Assembly: GCA_902825965.1 (NCBI GenBank)
Contig: CADEDA010000004.1
Coordinates: 262,596 to 298,930, forward strand
DNA from: an uncultured Gemmatimonadota bacterium
GTDB lineage: Bacteria; Gemmatimonadota; Gemmatimonadetes; Gemmatimonadales; Gemmatimonadaceae
DNA length: 36,335 nucleotides
Direction: 5' to 3'
This document shows positions 1 through 7,586 of the stretch, piece after piece. A program made the position numbers and the translations under genes. The notes under the pieces are model-generated. The model was not told the origin of the DNA. It ran no database searches and worked only from the letters and a program-made list of their open reading frames with translations. How positions within the stretch are numbered: the first letter of the stretch is position 1; each line of letters begins with the position of its first letter.

Positions 1-324
1 GTGCGCAAGACGATGTTCATCAAGTACTCGAGCGCGTTCATCATCTTCCCCGGCGGCTTCGGGACCTTCGATGAGCTGTTCGAGGCACTCACGCTGATCC
101 AGACCGGCAAGATCTCGCAGTTCCCGGTGGTGCTCTTCGGGACGCACTACTGGGCCGGCCTGGTGCGCTGGCTGAACAGCAAGGTGCTCGCCGAGCGGAA
201 GATCTCGCCCGGGGACATGGACCTGATGGTGGTGACGGACGATCCCGCGGAAGCCGCGCGGGTGGTGGAGCAGGCCTTCGAACTGCAGCTACGCACGGCC
301 CGATTGCGGGCGGAGAAGAGATAG
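1..324 (+). CDS. LOG-family (TIGR00730-type) protein, C-terminal part
   Basis: This is the 3' part of a Rossmann-fold gene of the LOG family, whose studied members are cytokinin-activating phosphoribohydrolases that split nucleoside 5'-monophosphates into base and ribose phosphate. The hallmark PGGFGTFDE (residues 17-25 of the visible part) is the conserved PGGxGTxxE motif that binds phosphate and carries the catalytic Glu. It is followed by the usual LTLIQTGKI segment. The GTG at base 1 is only the window edge: in this family the motif lies mid-protein, so roughly the first half is missing. The stop codon TAG (322-324) abuts the ATG of the next gene at 325, so the two genes are cotranscribed. 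The bacterial role is often unclear, so substrate is left open. Confidence 0.88.
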   Translation: MRKTMFIKYSSAFIIFPGGFGTFDELFEALTLIQTGKISQFPVVLFGTHYWAGLVRWLNSKVLAERKISPGDMDLMVVTDDPAEAARVVEQAFELQLRTARLRAEKR

Positions 325-1569
325 ATGGCACCGAAGAAGGAGGAGCGCGCGCGCGGCGGCTTCAAGGCCTCCCGCCACGGGGACGGCAAGGCGCGGCGCG
401 CGAGTGCGGCCGGGAACAAGGCCGAGCAGAAGCGGGAGGCCGAGGCGCGCGAGGCCAAGAGTGCGAAGGTCGGCACCAAGGCCGTGAGCCCGCTGCTGCG
501 CGGCAAGAAGATCGACCCGCGCAAGCTCGACGGCACCGAGACCGTGGTGCAGCTCGTCGAGGGAGCGTTCCAGAGCTACAACTCCGGCCGGCTGCGCGAG
601 GGCTGCCAGCTGTTCACGCAGCTCATGCTGGAGCCCGGTGTGACCGTGGGCATGACACTCACCGGCGCGCTGACCCCCGCCGGGCTCGGGATGAGCACCA
701 TCATCCCGCTCATGGAGGCGGGCTTCGTGGACTGGATCATCTCCACCGGCGCGAACCTCTACCACGACACGCATTTCGGGCTCGGCCTCTCGATGCACCG
801 CGGGAACCCGCAGGCGAGCGACACGCAGCTGCGCGAGGAGGGCGTCGTGCGCATCTACGACGTGTTCTTCGACTATGACGTCCTGCTCTCCACCGATGCG
901 TTCTTCCGCAAGATCATCCGTGCGCCGGAGTTCCAGCGTACCATGTCGAGCGCGGAGTTCCACCACCTCTGCGGCAAGTTCCTCGTGGAGCGCGAGAAGG
1001 CACTCGGCATCCCGCAGAAGTCGCTGCTCGCGGCGGCGTACCGTTGCGGCGTGCCGATCTACACCAGCTCCCCCGGCGACTCGAGCATCGGCATGAACAT
1101 CGCCGCGCTGCAGCTCGAGGGCGGGCGCTGCGTGATCGACCCGAACCAGGACGTGAACGAGACCGCGAGCATCGTGCTGCACGCCAAGCGCAGCGGCGGC
1201 GAGAGCGCCGTGCTCATCGCCGGCGGCGGCTCGCCGAAGAACTTCATGCTCCAGACCGAGCCGCAGATCCAGGAGGTGCTCGGCATCGACGAGAAGGGGC
1301 ATGACTACTTCCTGCAGATCACCGACGCACGGCCGGACACCGGCGGCCTGAGCGGCGCCACGCCGGCCGAGGCGGTGAGCTGGGGCAAGATCGATCCGGA
1401 CAAGTTGCCGGACGCGGTGGTGTGCTACCTCGACTCGACCATCGCGCTGCCGATCCTGACCAGCTACGCGCTGGCCAAGCGGAAGCCCCGGAAGCTCAAG
1501 CGGCTGTACGACAAGCGCGGCGCGATGATGCGGACGCTGCGGGACGAGTTCGCGAAGGCGAACGCGTAA
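325..1569 (+). CDS. Deoxyhypusine synthase-family protein
   Basis: A 414-residue protein of the deoxyhypusine synthase / homospermidine synthase family. These enzymes use NAD and spermidine (or putrescine) and form an imine on an active-site lysine. Residues 1-65 are a Lys/Arg/Ala-rich low-complexity tail. The conserved core then follows with [10 protein letters not shown], an HRGNPQASD stretch, SSPGDSSIG and GGGSPKNF. Lys305 of GGGSPKNF aligns with the catalytic Lys of eukaryotic enzymes (GGGVVKHH), and a following [19 protein letters not shown] matches the family's [14 protein letters not shown] region. Bacteria lack eIF5A, so the product is more likely homospermidine or a related polyamine than hypusine; this is inference. 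It directly abuts the LOG-family gene. Confidence 0.88.
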   Translation: MAPKKEERARGGFKASRHGDGKARRASAAGNKAEQKREAEAREAKSAKVGTKAVSPLLRGKKIDPRKLDGTETVVQLVEGAFQSYNSGRLREGCQLFTQLMLEPGVTVGMTLTGALTPAGLGMSTIIPLMEAGFVDWIISTGANLYHDTHFGLGLSMHRGNPQASDTQLREEGVVRIYDVFFDYDVLLSTDAFFRKIIRAPEFQRTMSSAEFHHLCGKFLVEREKALGIPQKSLLAAAYRCGVPIYTSSPGDSSIGMNIAALQLEGGRCVIDPNQDVNETASIVLHAKRSGGESAVLIAGGGSPKNFMLQTEPQIQEVLGIDEKGHDYFLQITDARPDTGGLSGATPAEAVSWGKIDPDKLPDAVVCYLDSTIALPILTSYALAKRKPRKLKRLYDKRGAMMRTLRDEFAKANA

Positions 1570-1602
1570 GTCGCTGCCGCAGGGCGGGTTACCGGGACGG
1601 AA

Positions 1603-1636
1603 GACGGGGGTGACGACGGCGGTCGTCACCCCCGTC
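1603..1636 (+). terminator. Perfect 15-bp hairpin after the DHS-like gene
   Basis: Arms 1603-1617 and 1622-1636 are perfectly complementary around a GGCG loop, 33 bases past the stop codon. No T-run follows, so it is a terminator-like hairpin rather than a textbook intrinsic terminator. It separates the DHS-like gene from the PadR operon. Confidence 0.5.
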
Positions 1637-1663
1637 CGCGTGGGAAGCAAACCCTCGAGGGAC

Positions 1664-1692
1664 ATAGAGTGTCTACCCCCTAGACTCCCTAT
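1664..1692 (+). promoter_or_regulatory. Candidate PadR operator (12-bp inverted repeat)
   Basis: ATAGAGTGTCTA (1664-1675) and TAGACTCCCTAT (1681-1692) form an inverted repeat with 10 of 12 positions matching around CCCCC; the inner GTCTA/TAGAC part is perfect. It ends 14 bases before the PadR start codon. PadR dimers generally repress their own operon through such palindromes, so this is the likely autoregulatory site; that role is inferred from position. Confidence 0.55.
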
Positions 1693-1706
1693 CCCTCACG
1701 CGGCCC

Positions 1707-2033
1707 ATGACCCGACGCGACCTGCTCCCCGGACTCCTCGACATGCTCATCCTGCGCAGCCTCAGCGCGCAGTCGATGCATGGCTACGGCATCGCCCAGC
1801 ACCTGCAGCGGCTCTCGCAGGATGTGATCCAGGTGGAGGAGGGGTCGCTGTATCCGGCCCTGCAGCGGATGCGGCAGAAGGGCTGGGTCCGCGCCGAGTG
1901 GCGGCAGACGCCCAACAACCAGCGTGCGCGGTACTACGACATCACCGCACTCGGGCGCCGGCAGCTGGGTGCGCAGACCGACGGCTTCACCGAACTCATG
2001 GCCGCGGTCCGCCGCGTCATGCAGCAGGCCTGA
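1707..2033 (+). CDS. PadR-family transcriptional regulator
   Basis: A 108-residue winged-helix regulator of the short PadR type. The opening LLPGLLDMLILRSL, the HGYGIAQHLQRLS helix, VEEGSLYPALQRMRQKGWV (recognition helix) and RARYYDITALGRRQL (wing) are all diagnostic of the family. It is 4 bases from the start of the ADOP-type permease (2038), an arrangement typical of PadR-ADOP pairs in Acidobacteria and Gemmatimonadota. It probably represses itself and the permease through the palindrome just upstream and is relieved by an unknown ligand. Start choice: the ATG at 1707 gives the normal family N-terminus. Confidence 0.93.
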   Translation: MTRRDLLPGLLDMLILRSLSAQSMHGYGIAQHLQRLSQDVIQVEEGSLYPALQRMRQKGWVRAEWRQTPNNQRARYYDITALGRRQLGAQTDGFTELMAAVRRVMQQA

Positions 2034-2037
2034 GCGT

Positions 2038-4743
2038 ATGCGTGAATGGCTGCAGCGCCTGCGTGACTGGTTCCGCCGCGAACGGCTCGATGCCGAACTC
2101 GCCGAGGAGATCGCGTTCCACAAGCGGCAACTGGCCCGGGATGCGGTGCACGGTGGCCTGGGCGCGGAGGAGGCCGAGGCGCAGGCGAACCGCACGTTCG
2201 GCAACACGACCGGGACCCGCGAGGCCGCGCGCGAACGCTGGTCGCTGCCCGCGCTGTCGCATCTCGTGCGCGACACGCGCTTCGCGTTGCGCGGCCTGCG
2301 GCGCTCGCCGAGCTTCACGCTCACGGTCATCCTCACCCTCGGGCTCGGGATCGGCGCCAATGCGGCGATGTTCGACGTCGTCGATCGCCTCATGTTCCGA
2401 CCGCTCGCGTACCTCCGGGACCCGTCGACGGTGCAGCGCGTCTATTGGCGCTGGACCGACCGCGATCGCGTGGTGACCGCGCAGTCGGGACCGTACACGC
2501 GGTACCTGGACCTGCGGCGCCTCACCGCCTCGTTCGAGCAACTCGCGGCGTTCTCCGAACGCAACCTGGCGGTGGGCGAGGGCGCGGACGCCCGCGAGCT
2601 CCGGGTAGCGGCGGTCAGTGCCTCGTACTTCTCCTTCTTCGACGCAGTGCCGGTCCGCGGACGCTTCTTCGTCGAGGCCGAGGACCAGACGCCGCGCGGT
2701 GCGGCCGTGGTGGTGCTCTCGCACGCGCTCTGGCAGTCGCAGTTCGGCGGTGGCGACGTGCTGGGCGAGATGCTGCAGGTCGGGAAGGTGCGCGCCGAGA
2801 TCATCGGCGTGGCACCCCGCGGCTTCGCCGGCGTGAACGACGCCGTCCCACCGATGGCCTGGATCCCCATCACGACCTTCGCGGGCAGCGAAGGCACCAA
2901 CGACGCCCTCACGTACTACACGCGCCACTCGTGGGGCTGGATGCACATCCTGGCGCGGCTCAAGCCGGGGGTCACGAGCGCGCAGGCGAGTGCCGACGCC
3001 TCGGCGGCGTTCCGCCAGAGCTGGCTGGCCGCCGAGAGTGTCGGCGACGCCGGGCTGAGCGCGGCGACCGCCGCCCCCTTCGCCGTCGTCGGCGCGGTAC
3101 GCACGAGTGCCGGGCCGGACCCGTCGCTCGAATCGCGCACGACGCTGTGGGTGAGCGCCGTGGCGGTCCTCGTGCTGCTGCTCGCGATCGCGAACGTCGC
3201 CAATCTGTTCGTCGCGCGTGCGCTCCGGCGCCGGCGCGAGACGGCCGTGCGCGTGGCGCTCGGGGCGAGCCGCAGCCGCCTGCTGGTGCAGTCGATGATC
3301 GAGGGCGCCGTGCTGGCGCTGGTCAGTGCGGTGGCCGCGACCTTGGTCGCCCGGTGGACCAGCGCCCTCATCCGTGAGGTGCTTCTGGGCGCCAGCGCCA
3401 GCGGCCCCGTGTTCGCCCTGCCGAGTGTCCGCGAGGACCTCCGCACGATCGGCGTCGCGTTCGCGCTTGCCGCGGTCATCAGCGTGATCGTCGGGGCGAT
3501 GCCGGCGGTGTTCGTCGAGCGCGGCGATCTCTCCGGCTCCCTGCGCGAGGGGAGTCGCGGCGCCGGTGTGCGCGCCCGCGGGCTGCGTGCCGGCCTGCTC
3601 GTGGTGCAGGGGCTCCTCAGCACGGTGCTGCTGATCGGCGCGGTGCTCTTCACCCGCAGCCTCGCCGAAGTGCGGGCCATGCGGCTCGGGTACGACTCGC
3701 AGCAGGTGCTGCTGATCACGCGTGTCCTGCGTGGACCGTTCCCCGGCACGGACGCCCTTCGCGCGATGAGCGACGACCTGCTGCGCGAGGCCGCCGCGAT
3801 GCCGGAGGTCGAGTCCGCGGCCTGGGTGGCCAGTGCCCCCTTCATCAGCACGTCCTCGACGTCGCTGTTCGTGGCCGGCATCGACTCCGTCGATCGGCTC
3901 GGCGAGTTCACCTTCCAGGTCACCACGCCCGACTACTTCCGGACGATGGGGACGCGCATCCTGCGTGGGCGCGGGATCGACTCCCTGGATCACGCCGGTG
4001 CGCCGGGCGTCGCGGTGGTGAGCGAGAGCATGGCGCGCGTCCTGTGGCCTGGGCGCGAGGCGATCGGGGAGTGCTTCCGCATGCGTGCGGACACCATGCC
4101 CTGCCTCACGGTGGTGGGCATCGCCGAGGACGTGGTGCTGAACGAGATCAACGGCACCGAGCGGCTGCACTACTACTTCCCGCTCGCCCAGTCCACGCGC
4201 ACCCTCGGCAACTCGATGCTGATCAAGCTGCGCGGCGATCCGGCGCAGCGCTCCGAGGCCGTGCGACTCCGGTTGCAGCGGGTGCTGGGCGCCGACGCCT
4301 ACCTCGTCGCGCGGCCGCTCGCCGAGGTCGTGTCCGGTGCGCAGCGTGCGTGGCGGATCGGTGCCACCATGTTCTCGATCTTCGCGGTGTTGGCCCTCAT
4401 CGTCGCCGCGGTGGGGTTGTACGGGGTGATCGCGTACAATGTGGAACAGCGGCGGCATGAGCTGGGCGTGCGGCTCGCACTTGGTGCGACGCAGGCCGAC
4501 CTGGTGCGGCTGGTGGTGGCGCAGAGCGTGCGACTGGTGGTGTTCGGCGTGGCCGGTGGCTTGGGGGTGGCCCTCCTGACCGCGCGCTGGATCGAACCGT
4601 TGCTGTTCCGGCAACCGAGTGTGGATCCGGCCGTCTACGCCATGGTCGCACTCGTGATGCTCGGCGTCGCGTTGGCGGCGAGCTTCACCCCCGCCCGCCG
4701 AGCGGCGACCGCGGATCCCGCGGCCGCGCTGCGCACCGACTGA
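2038..4743 (+). CDS. ADOP-type ABC transporter permease (MacB/FtsX-like)
   Basis: A 901-residue membrane protein of the 'acidobacterial duplicated orphan permease' class. The N-terminal helix (MREWLQRLRDWFRRERLDAE) is the usual short cytoplasmic cap, followed by LRGLRRSPSFT and a first membrane span near residue 92. A MacB-like periplasmic domain follows, then a block of spans near 370-395, 420-440, 471-492 and 516-540. A second periplasmic domain and three final spans (about 778-800, 835-853, 867-885) form the second FtsX half. Such proteins carry both permease halves in one chain and usually have no ATPase gene beside them, as here. The start at 2038 is chosen because it gives the family cap and sits 4 bases after the PadR stop. 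Export or signalling substrate is unknown. Confidence 0.92.
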   Translation: MREWLQRLRDWFRRERLDAELAEEIAFHKRQLARDAVHGGLGAEEAEAQANRTFGNTTGTREAARERWSLPALSHLVRDTRFALRGLRRSPSFTLTVILTLGLGIGANAAMFDVVDRLMFRPLAYLRDPSTVQRVYWRWTDRDRVVTAQSGPYTRYLDLRRLTASFEQLAAFSERNLAVGEGADARELRVAAVSASYFSFFDAVPVRGRFFVEAEDQTPRGAAVVVLSHALWQSQFGGGDVLGEMLQVGKVRAEIIGVAPRGFAGVNDAVPPMAWIPITTFAGSEGTNDALTYYTRHSWGWMHILARLKPGVTSAQASADASAAFRQSWLAAESVGDAGLSAATAAPFAVVGAVRTSAGPDPSLESRTTLWVSAVAVLVLLLAIANVANLFVARALRRRRETAVRVALGASRSRLLVQSMIEGAVLALVSAVAATLVARWTSALIREVLLGASASGPVFALPSVREDLRTIGVAFALAAVISVIVGAMPAVFVERGDLSGSLREGSRGAGVRARGLRAGLLVVQGLLSTVLLIGAVLFTRSLAEVRAMRLGYDSQQVLLITRVLRGPFPGTDALRAMSDDLLREAAAMPEVESAAWVASAPFISTSSTSLFVAGIDSVDRLGEFTFQVTTPDYFRTMGTRILRGRGIDSLDHAGAPGVAVVSESMARVLWPGREAIGECFRMRADTMPCLTVVGIAEDVVLNEINGTERLHYYFPLAQSTRTLGNSMLIKLRGDPAQRSEAVRLRLQRVLGADAYLVARPLAEVVSGAQRAWRIGATMFSIFAVLALIVAAVGLYGVIAYNVEQRRHELGVRLALGATQADLVRLVVAQSVRLVVFGVAGGLGVALLTARWIEPLLFRQPSVDPAVYAMVALVMLGVALAASFTPARRAATADPAAALRTD

Positions 4744-4774
4744 ACACCGGCTGCGAGCCGACGGCGGGCCGGCT

Positions 4775-4799
4775 GCGCGCCCGGTCCCGCCGGGCGCGC
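4775..4799 (+). terminator. 10-bp GC hairpin after the ADOP permease
   Basis: GCGCGCCCGG (4775-4784) pairs perfectly with CCGGGCGCGC (4790-4799) around TCCCG, 31 bases after the permease stop. There is no T-run, so it is a hairpin that may stop or pause transcription. The rest of the 4744-4891 gap shows no other clear signal. Confidence 0.4.
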
Positions 4800-4891
4800 T
4801 GCTCGTCCCATCCCCGGAAAAGCGCTGACACTTGCCGGGGTCGAAGGCGGTAGTGCGACACGTCACGCACCCACCTCCTCCCGACCCGCCG

Positions 4892-6331
4892 ATGCCGCTC
4901 CCCTCGTTCTGCCGCACTCTCGTCGTCCTCGGTTCCCTCGCCGTCTGGACGTCGGGGGCCGCGGCGCAAGCCGACCCGAAGGCGGTGGCCGTGCTCGACC
5001 GCGCCATCACCCGCATGGGTGGCGAGACCGCCCTGCGCGCGATCCAGACCATCCGCATGGATCAGATCACGCAGTGGCAGGGCACGCACTTCAGCGAGCA
5101 CCCCTACGCCGACCGCCCGAGCTTCGAGCGCACGGTCGATCTACGTGATTACGCCAGCCGGAGCTGGCGGAACACGCGCAACTTCCTGCCGCAGGGCATG
5201 GCGGTGGACATCGTGCGCGACACCGTGGGCGGTCGCACGCTCGCGGGCCAGAACGGAGCGCTGACGCAGGTGCCGCTCAACATCGCCTACGTCGATGACC
5301 GCCGTGAGCTGTTCGCGTTCGCCCCGGAGCGCACGCTGTTCCTGGCGCGCGAGGCCGCCGACCTCACGCTGCTCAGCGACAGCCTCATCGACGGCGTCGC
5401 CCATGCGCGCGTGCGTGCCACGGTCGACCGGTTCCCGGCGACCTGGTTCCTCCGCCGCACGGATGGCATGCTCTCGATGGTGCGATTCATGGCCGACGAG
5501 ACCAACGACTTCGGGCTCGCGCCCTGGGGGCCGATGGAGGTGGAGTTCTGGTACTCCGGCTGGGCCCCGGTGCAGGGCGGCACGCTCCTGCCGCGGCAGC
5601 GCGATGTGCGGCGCGTAGGGCGTCCGTACAAGCGCATGACCATCCTGTCGCTGGCGGTGAACGTGCCGGCACCGGCGGATTCGTTCGCCCTCGCCGACTC
5701 CACGGTCGCCCAGTATCTCGCCACGCAGCAGCGGCCGATGTGGGACACGCCGCTCGATTCCGCCCGCATCGTCGAACGCGACTTCGCGACGTTCCCGCCC
5801 TTCACCGGCTCGGCCGGGGCGGTGCGGATCGGCGGGCAGTGGGTGTTGCTGGAGACCGCGCAGCGCGACGGCGCCGTGCAGCGGCTCGTCGACTGGTTCG
5901 CGCGCACCACGCCGGAGTCGCCGGTGGCGGCGGGCCTCGTGTCCAACATCGGGCCGAGCAACGGTGGCGCGAAGTGGTTCACCACCAACCGCAAGCCGGT
6001 GTACGCGGCCGTGGGTGCGATGCCGAACCTGCGACGTATCGTCGGCGCGGCGCAGCTCGCGCGCCTGACCGCGGTGCCGGACGCACGCTGGGTGCGCGTG
6101 GGGACGGATTCCCTCTGGCTGGAGCGCCTCGACTCGCCGGATGGGCACGGCGTGCTGGCCGTGTACTCGCCGACATTGCGCTGGGTCTACGGCGCGCGGG
6201 TGGTCGGGGCGCCGGCGGCGCGAATGGACTTCGAGGGCTTCGTCGCGCGACTGCGGGCGCGGGGCCTGGCCGTGGAATGGATGGGCAACACCCGCGCGCT
6301 GCGGACCGCGGTGCCGCCCGCCGCGAAGTGA
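4892..6331 (+). CDS. Exported protein with a possible degenerate metallo-beta-lactamase fold
   Basis: A 479-residue protein of unrecognised function. The ATG at 4892 gives a clean signal peptide (RTLVVLGSLAVWTSGAAAQA), whereas the longer upstream reading is proline-rich and implausible. The mature N-terminus (VLDRAITRMGGETALRAIQTI) resembles the lead-in domain found in some exported MBL-fold hydrolases. In the C-terminal half, IGGQWVLLETAQ, then SNIGPSNGGAKWF (351-363), PVYAAVGAMPNLRRIVG and LAVYSPTLRWVYGARVV follow the order of an MBL domain. The HxHxDH ligand motif is replaced by non-ligand residues while the following GG is kept. I infer a non-catalytic MBL-like domain. It stands alone and converges with the gene ending at 6333. 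Confidence 0.7.
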   Translation: MPLPSFCRTLVVLGSLAVWTSGAAAQADPKAVAVLDRAITRMGGETALRAIQTIRMDQITQWQGTHFSEHPYADRPSFERTVDLRDYASRSWRNTRNFLPQGMAVDIVRDTVGGRTLAGQNGALTQVPLNIAYVDDRRELFAFAPERTLFLAREAADLTLLSDSLIDGVAHARVRATVDRFPATWFLRRTDGMLSMVRFMADETNDFGLAPWGPMEVEFWYSGWAPVQGGTLLPRQRDVRRVGRPYKRMTILSLAVNVPAPADSFALADSTVAQYLATQQRPMWDTPLDSARIVERDFATFPPFTGSAGAVRIGGQWVLLETAQRDGAVQRLVDWFARTTPESPVAAGLVSNIGPSNGGAKWFTTNRKPVYAAVGAMPNLRRIVGAAQLARLTAVPDARWVRVGTDSLWLERLDSPDGHGVLAVYSPTLRWVYGARVVGAPAARMDFEGFVARLRARGLAVEWMGNTRALRTAVPPAAK

Positions 6332-6332
6332 G

Positions 6333-6902
6333 CTAGAGGCCGCCGGCCGCCGCCACCGGTGTGGCGGTCGGTGTGCACTCGTAGACGAAGGCGGGTGGGA
6401 TGTTGGCGAGTGTGAAGCCCACCCGCACGTCGCCGAAGCGGCGCTCGAGCATGGAGCGCTGGCTGAGGCTGTACTGGTACTGCAGGAAGAGTCCGTCGGG
6501 CGCCAGCAGGTCCTCGCTCGCCATGATGATCCGCTCCACGAGCTCATCGTCCATGATGGCCAGCGGCAGGCTCGAGACGATGTAGTCGATGCGACCGAGG
6601 CCGAGTTCGTCGACGAGGCTGGGCAGCGATCCTGCGCAGGCTTGCCGCAGGGTCAGCCGGCGGTCGCGGATCTCCTCGCGGCACTCACCGACGAAGACGG
6701 GATTGAGTTCGAGCGAGATGAGCCGGGCATCCGAGCGCATCCGACCCAGGAGCGCCCGGGTGATGCAGCCCGTGCCGACGCCGAACTGCACCACGGTCCG
6801 TGCGCGGCGGAAGTCTATGCCGCGGAGCAGTCGCTTGATGAGGAAGGGCGAACTGCGGACGATCGTCCCCGATGTCTTGATGTGCTTGATGTGCTCGATC
6901 AT
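6333..6902 (-). CDS. PmtA-like phospholipid N-methyltransferase family protein
   Basis: A 189-residue class I SAM-dependent methyltransferase. Motif I is VVQFGVGTGCITRALL (from residue 37), followed by ISLELNPVF (motif II acid), DYIVSSLPLAIMDDELVERI and FLQYQYSL, then NIPPAFVYEC near the end. This order (SSLP, QYQYS, N-PPAxVY) is that of the COG3963 phospholipid methyltransferases, which make mono-, di- or trimethylated phosphatidylethanolamine at the membrane. The start at 6902 is preferred over 6953 because the latter adds a serine-rich, non-conserved tail inside the upstream gene. It begins 10 bases after the stop of the VTT-domain gene, so the two form a membrane-lipid operon. Exact substrate is not provable from sequence. 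Confidence 0.82.
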   Translation of the reverse strand: MIEHIKHIKTSGTIVRSSPFLIKRLLRGIDFRRARTVVQFGVGTGCITRALLGRMRSDARLISLELNPVFVGECREEIRDRRLTLRQACAGSLPSLVDELGLGRIDYIVSSLPLAIMDDELVERIIMASEDLLAPDGLFLQYQYSLSQRSMLERRFGDVRVGFTLANIPPAFVYECTPTATPVAAAGGL

Positions 6903-6912
6903 CGGCGCACCC

Positions 6913-7479
6913 TCAGGGGAGGAACTCGGCGACCTTCGTCCCGAGCACAACATAGGCGGTCACGAGCGGCAGCTCCCCGATGACGAGGCCGAGGATCATC
7001 CGCCGGTACGGCATCCCTACGAGTCCCGCAGCGTAACAGATCAGGTCCGTCGGCACGGCCGGGAAGAACGACCACGCGGCCACCAGCCAGACCGCGCCCG
7101 GTTTGACCAGGTTGCGCCGGAGCCGGGCCAGCTGCTCCGGGTACTTGGCCGCCAACATAGAATCGTATCCCGCAAACCCCGGAAAGCGATAGAGGAGCGT
7201 GGCCGAGGCGACGATCCCCAGCATGGAGACGACCAGGACCGCGGGGATGGCATCCGGGAAGAAGGCCCCGCCGGCGAGCACCACGGGGGTGCTGGGGACG
7301 AGGAGCGCGCCGCGCACCAGCGAGATGAGAACGAAGCCCGCGAAGGCCCAGGGGCCCAGGCGCGCGAGCAGGGATTCGAACGACTCCTTGGAAAGTGCGC
7401 TGGGGTTGGCCAGCCAGAGCACCAGCACGCCGAGGACGAGCGTGGCCCAGAGGTAGGTCAGGAGTCGGCGATAGTCCAC
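6913..7479 (-). CDS. VTT-domain (TVP38/DedA-like) membrane protein
   Basis: A 188-residue integral membrane protein. A first span (LWATLVLGVLVLWLA) is followed by LGPWAFAGFVLISLVRGALLVPSTPVVLAGGAFF, then a span around VVSMLGIVASATLLY. The signature of this superfamily comes next: a hydrophilic stretch, WLVAAWSFFPAVPTDLICYAAGLVGMPYRRMILGLVIGELP. Family members act in lipid scrambling or undecaprenyl-phosphate recycling in the inner membrane. It heads a two-gene operon with the phospholipid methyltransferase, which supports a membrane-lipid role. The ATG at 7479 matches the usual short cytoplasmic N-terminus. Confidence 0.85.
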   Translation of the reverse strand: MDYRRLLTYLWATLVLGVLVLWLANPSALSKESFESLLARLGPWAFAGFVLISLVRGALLVPSTPVVLAGGAFFPDAIPAVLVVSMLGIVASATLLYRFPGFAGYDSMLAAKYPEQLARLRRNLVKPGAVWLVAAWSFFPAVPTDLICYAAGLVGMPYRRMILGLVIGELPLVTAYVVLGTKVAEFLP

Positions 7480-7562
7480 GAGCGGGGGTTGGGGGCGTGG
7501 GCACCGTACGGGTGGTCCGCACGGACGGTGTCAGCTCCCATGCGCGGTCGCAGGGAGGCGGG

Positions 7563-7583
7563 CCCGGACGCGGCGCGTCCGGG
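7563..7583 (-). terminator. 9-bp hairpin after the giant Ig-like gene
   Basis: CCCGGACGC (7563-7571) and GCGTCCGGG (7575-7583) pair perfectly around GGC, only 3 bases beyond the stop codon of the minus-strand gene. No T-run follows on the minus strand, so it is terminator-like only. Confidence 0.45.
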
Positions 7584-7586
7584 GCG

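Noticed and set aside
289-1665. Long minus-strand open frame opposite the deoxyhypusine-synthase-like gene
   Set aside because: Arg/His/Glu-rich shadow of a high-GC gene; the plus strand has the conserved family motifs.
2017-5058. 1013-codon minus-strand open frame opposite the PadR-ADOP permease genes
   Set aside because: Antisense shadow; composition dominated by Arg, His, Gly and Pro with no motif, while the plus strand is a clear permease.
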